From NCBI GenBank assembly GCA_965214335.1, contig CBDCBO010000019.1, positions 1 through 64,000 of the forward strand: a DNA stretch of 64,000 nucleotides. The letters run 5' to 3'. The notes below the pieces were generated by a model, which did no database searches, was not told where the DNA came from, and was given only the letters and a program-made list of their open reading frames with translations. Numbering within the stretch: the stretch's first letter is position 1; each line of letters begins with the position of its first letter. Shown here one piece after another: positions 61,728 through 64,000 of this stretch. Source of the DNA: Velthaea sp965214335 (GTDB lineage: Bacteria; Vulcanimicrobiota; Vulcanimicrobiia; Vulcanimicrobiales; Vulcanimicrobiaceae). A program made the translations under genes and the position numbers.

Positions 61728-62855
61728 ATGCAGATGCACAGCATGATCGTTCGGTTGACATTGATCGCGATGGTGTTTAGTGCTGCCTGCGGTGCCGTGC
61801 CGCTGCCCGCGCACGCCGAGGCGATTCCGGGTCCGCTCGGACAATTGCAAACGCAACTCGATCTGATGTCGGCGCGCGCGCCGGGTCACGTCGGAGTCAT
61901 CGTCAAAGACCTCACGACCGGCTTGAGCACCGGAATCAACGGCTCGGCCAACATGCCGGCGGCATCGACGATCAAGATACCGGTGATGGTCGAAGTCTTT
62001 CGCCAGATGGCGGCCGGCGGTTTCGATCTCAATCGCCAAGTCAAACTGCAGCGCGGCGACCGTGATGCCGGCTGGGGCGATTTAGTGTACGCACGCGCCG
62101 GCACGCCGTATCATGTCGATCACCTGCTGCAGTTGATGATTACCGAGAGCGACAACACGGCGACGAACATGCTCATCCGGCTCGTCGGCCGCGCGCACAT
62201 CAATCAAACAATGGCGCGGTTGGGCTTGCGCCAAACGCGATTAGCCGACTACATCCGCTCGGACGGCGACATCCGCGGACTGCGCACGAGCGCACTGGAC
62301 ATGACCGCATTACTCGACTGGATGGCGCACGACCGGCTGATCAACGCCTGGTCGTCGCGCGCCATGATTGCCATCCTCACCGGTCAGCATCACAACGGTT
62401 TGTTACCGCAGCCCTTACCACCGGGAACGCAGATCGCACATAAAACCGGCACGTTGCACGACACCCTCAACGACGTCGGCATCGTGTACTTGAATTCGTC
62501 GCCGTACATCATCGCCGTACTGACCACGCAACTGCCCACGCTCGATGCCGGACGGCGATTCATCCGCGGCATCTCGCGGCTGGCGTATGCATCGTTATCA
62601 AAGTTCGCCGCGTGGCGTGAAACCAACCCGTTGCCCGGCATGGCCGACGATGTCACGCCGCCCGAAGACCGTTCCCCGGACGTCACGCCCTGGGCGACGC
62701 CAGCTCCGCTACCCGAGCCGCAAGTGCCGCCGCAAACCGATACCGTGCCGGCGCTGCCCGATCCGGCCGCCGTGCCGGCACCGCAAGACGACGCGCTGCC
62801 GCCGGCCGCCGCTCCCAGCACTCAGCCGTTGCCGAGCGCCGCTCCCAGCGCCTAA
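61728..62855 (+). CDS. Class A beta-lactamase-like serine hydrolase
   Basis: An exported protein of 375 residues. After a signal peptide or lipid-type N-terminus (residues 1-30, with Cys21) comes a class A-type domain. SxxK is STIK (Ser80, Lys83), SDN is at 141-143 and KTG at 239-241 (HKTGTLHD). The omega-loop glutamate typical of class A (E166 in ExxLN) is not visible in the YIRSDGDIRGLR segment, so acyl-enzyme hydrolysis may be slow and a PBP-like or peptidase role is possible. The last 75 residues are a Pro/Ala-rich tail. Resistance should not be assumed. Confidence 0.8.
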   Translation: MQMHSMIVRLTLIAMVFSAACGAVPLPAHAEAIPGPLGQLQTQLDLMSARAPGHVGVIVKDLTTGLSTGINGSANMPAASTIKIPVMVEVFRQMAAGGFDLNRQVKLQRGDRDAGWGDLVYARAGTPYHVDHLLQLMITESDNTATNMLIRLVGRAHINQTMARLGLRQTRLADYIRSDGDIRGLRTSALDMTALLDWMAHDRLINAWSSRAMIAILTGQHHNGLLPQPLPPGTQIAHKTGTLHDTLNDVGIVYLNSSPYIIAVLTTQLPTLDAGRRFIRGISRLAYASLSKFAAWRETNPLPGMADDVTPPEDRSPDVTPWATPAPLPEPQVPPQTDTVPALPDPAAVPAPQDDALPPAAAPSTQPLPSAAPSA

Positions 62856-62858
62856 ACG

Positions 62859-63800
62859 TTAGGCGCGAACCGCTCGCGCGGCATACGTTTTCACGAGCCA
62901 GTCGGCGTACTTCGGCAACTCGGCGCGGGTGATTTTGGCGTAGAGTTCGATCAGCCGGCGAGCCACCGGACCCTGGCTGCCATCCCCCACCGGGCGGTGG
63001 TCGATCGACGAGACGAACTGCACGCCGGCGGCACTGCCGGTCAAGAGCACTTCATCGGCACAAAACAATTCGCTCCGGTCGATGGAGCGTTCGATAACGG
63101 ACAGCCCAAGCTCGTGACGTGCCAGATGCATGACGCTGCGGCGGGTGATGCCTTCGAGAATGTTCGCCGACGGATCGGGCGTGTACATCACGCCGCCTCT
63201 GACCACGAATAAATTCTCAGCGCTGCCCTCGCTCACGTGACCGTCGTGCGACAACATGATCGCTTCGTCGAAGCCGTTAAGAATCGCTTCGCTTTTCGCC
63301 AGCGCCGAGTTCACGTATGCTCCGGTGATCTTTCCGCGCGCGGGCGTGCTCGTATCATCGACCCGGCGCCACGAACTCACGCCACATTTCAGACCGGCGG
63401 CGGCATCGAAGTATTTGCTAAACGGTAATGCCACAATGGCGAAACTGTCTTTGACATCGTGCAGGCGCACGCCGATATCTTCGGCCGACTTGAACGTGCA
63501 CGGCCGAATGTAAATATCGCTGCGAAAATTGTTGCGTGCGACGAGGTCAACGGTAATTTCCGTCAGTTCGTCCACCGAGTGCGGCAATGCGATCATGAGG
63601 ATCTTGGCCGACTGCGCCAAGCGCACGTAATGATCGCGAACGTGCAACAAATAGAGTTCCTCATCGCGTTCGGACCAAAAGCCGCGGATGCCCTCGAAGC
63701 AACCCGTACCGTACTGCAGCCCGTGCGTTAGCAGGCCGACCTTGGCGTCATCGTAGCGTGCGTAGCGTCCATCGGCGTACACCGTTAAATCCGAAAGCAT
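62859..63800 (-). CDS. ilvE: Branched-chain amino acid aminotransferase
   Basis: PLP fold-type IV aminotransferase (313 residues) that makes or degrades Leu, Ile and Val. Typical motifs: LLTHGLQYGTGCFEGIRGF, the Schiff-base Lys in KITGAYVNSALAKSEA, EAIMLSHDGHVSEGSAENLFVV and ILEGITRRSV. ATG 63800 was chosen because it gives the family N-terminus; an upstream ATG at 63845 is also open. It is convergent with the beta-lactamase-like gene, 3 nt apart. Confidence 0.92.
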   Translation of the reverse strand: MLSDLTVYADGRYARYDDAKVGLLTHGLQYGTGCFEGIRGFWSERDEELYLLHVRDHYVRLAQSAKILMIALPHSVDELTEITVDLVARNNFRSDIYIRPCTFKSAEDIGVRLHDVKDSFAIVALPFSKYFDAAAGLKCGVSSWRRVDDTSTPARGKITGAYVNSALAKSEAILNGFDEAIMLSHDGHVSEGSAENLFVVRGGVMYTPDPSANILEGITRRSVMHLARHELGLSVIERSIDRSELFCADEVLLTGSAAGVQFVSSIDHRPVGDGSQGPVARRLIELYAKITRAELPKYADWLVKTYAARAVRA

Positions 63801-63928
63801 GCGAGGCGCATTCACGCAGCACAAGCCGGGAACCTCGCCGAACATAGTTCCGACGGCTGAGGCCTTCCGGCCATTTTTACATTTGGGATTGACGTCGTTC
63901 GGCGGACCGATCGCGCATCTCGGCTATT

Positions 63929-64000
63929 TTGGGAGAAACGCCGCCCTGGATCGCCGTTGCGTCGGCCGGCGCGATCGGATCGGCTTGGGCGCTCCGGGCT
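63929..64000 (+). CDS. Possible 5' end of an unidentified gene, cut by the window edge
   Basis: From TTG 63929 the frame stays open to the window end and reads GETPPWIAVASAGAIGSAWALRA, a hydrophobic, Gly/Ala-rich stretch like a first membrane helix. There is too little sequence to name a family, and the start is uncertain. Confidence 0.25.
   Translation, partial: MGETPPWIAVASAGAIGSAWALRA

Noticed and set aside
1..64000. CRISPR array, rRNA operon, replication origin or prophage
   Set aside because: No regularly spaced repeats, rRNA stretches, DnaA-box clusters, or phage structural genes were seen.

Overview
The window is about 64 kb of GC-rich bacterial DNA, densely coded, with short spacers, many ATGA/GTGA stop-start overlaps and frequent GTG or TTG starts. 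The gene set suggests a diderm, respiring bacterium: two GT9 (heptosyltransferase-type) enzymes and a heptose-phosphate phosphatase domain, a TonB-like protein, a UbiE/MenG methyltransferase with a long-chain prenyl synthase, System II cytochrome c maturation, a Rieske/cytochrome b complex and a secreted-type sedolisin peptidase. The mix resembles uncultured phyla such as Candidatus Eremiobacterota (WPS-2). That placement is inference; no rRNA, tRNA or marker gene in the window settles it.

Layout. 1-2.0 kb: the 3' part of metG (with a one-base frameshift) and tatD. 2.2-14.7 kb: a phospholipase D-like protein, then a respiratory biogenesis block: menG, polyprenyl synthase, tatA, tatC, resB, ccsA, a small cytochrome c, and finally a Rieske protein and a fused cytochrome b-c, ending at a strong terminator. 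selO, a DUF2630 gene and an MFS gene are interspersed. The parts fit one another: Tat would export the Rieske protein, ResB/CcsA would attach haem to the c-type domains, and the quinone enzymes would supply the substrate of the bc complex. 14.8-16.1 kb is a gene-poor, lower-GC stretch holding one small membrane ORF.

16.1-27.5 kb: a GT39 membrane glycosyltransferase, then a long plus-strand tetrapyrrole run: a SirC-HemC-partial HemD fusion, hemB, a MobA-like transferase, hemL, hemA and a CobA-HemD fusion. Together these make uroporphyrinogen III from glutamyl-tRNA and carry it towards sirohydrochlorin. A DUF92 protein and an SDR follow. 27.6-38.7 kb: a large RecB-like nuclease/helicase (again frameshifted), a NarK-like MFS, a serine hydrolase, an S53 peptidase, a decayed piece of a second serine hydrolase, a DUF4142 protein, an NTF2-like protein, an SDR and an IS21-type transposase remnant.

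38.7-46.0 kb: a minus-strand glycan operon of six genes with overlapping or nearly abutting ends: carbamoyltransferase, a GT2-GmhB fusion, GT9, GT4-like, GT4, GT9. 46.2-57 kb: a small Cys-rich protein, a DHA2 drug exporter, glutaredoxin, a TonB-like protein, a c-di-GMP protein whose N-terminal PAS domain closely resembles photoactive yellow protein, an Ldh-family dehydrogenase divergent from a GlcD-type oxidase, a secreted protein, arginase and an AI-2E/PerM family protein. 57-64 kb: a complete BmpA-type nucleoside ABC transporter operon, a Cys-rich zinc-ribbon protein, a class A beta-lactamase-like hydrolase and ilvE.

The most interesting items are the PYP-like domain that keeps the chromophore cysteine but carries Y42F- and E46Q-type positions, the SirC-HemC-half-HemD fusion beside a second full HemD, the PAWY Qo motif in a cytochrome b-c fusion, and the carbamoyltransferase/GT2-GmhB glycan operon. 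The two single-base frameshifts in otherwise well conserved genes look more like sequence or assembly errors than biology.
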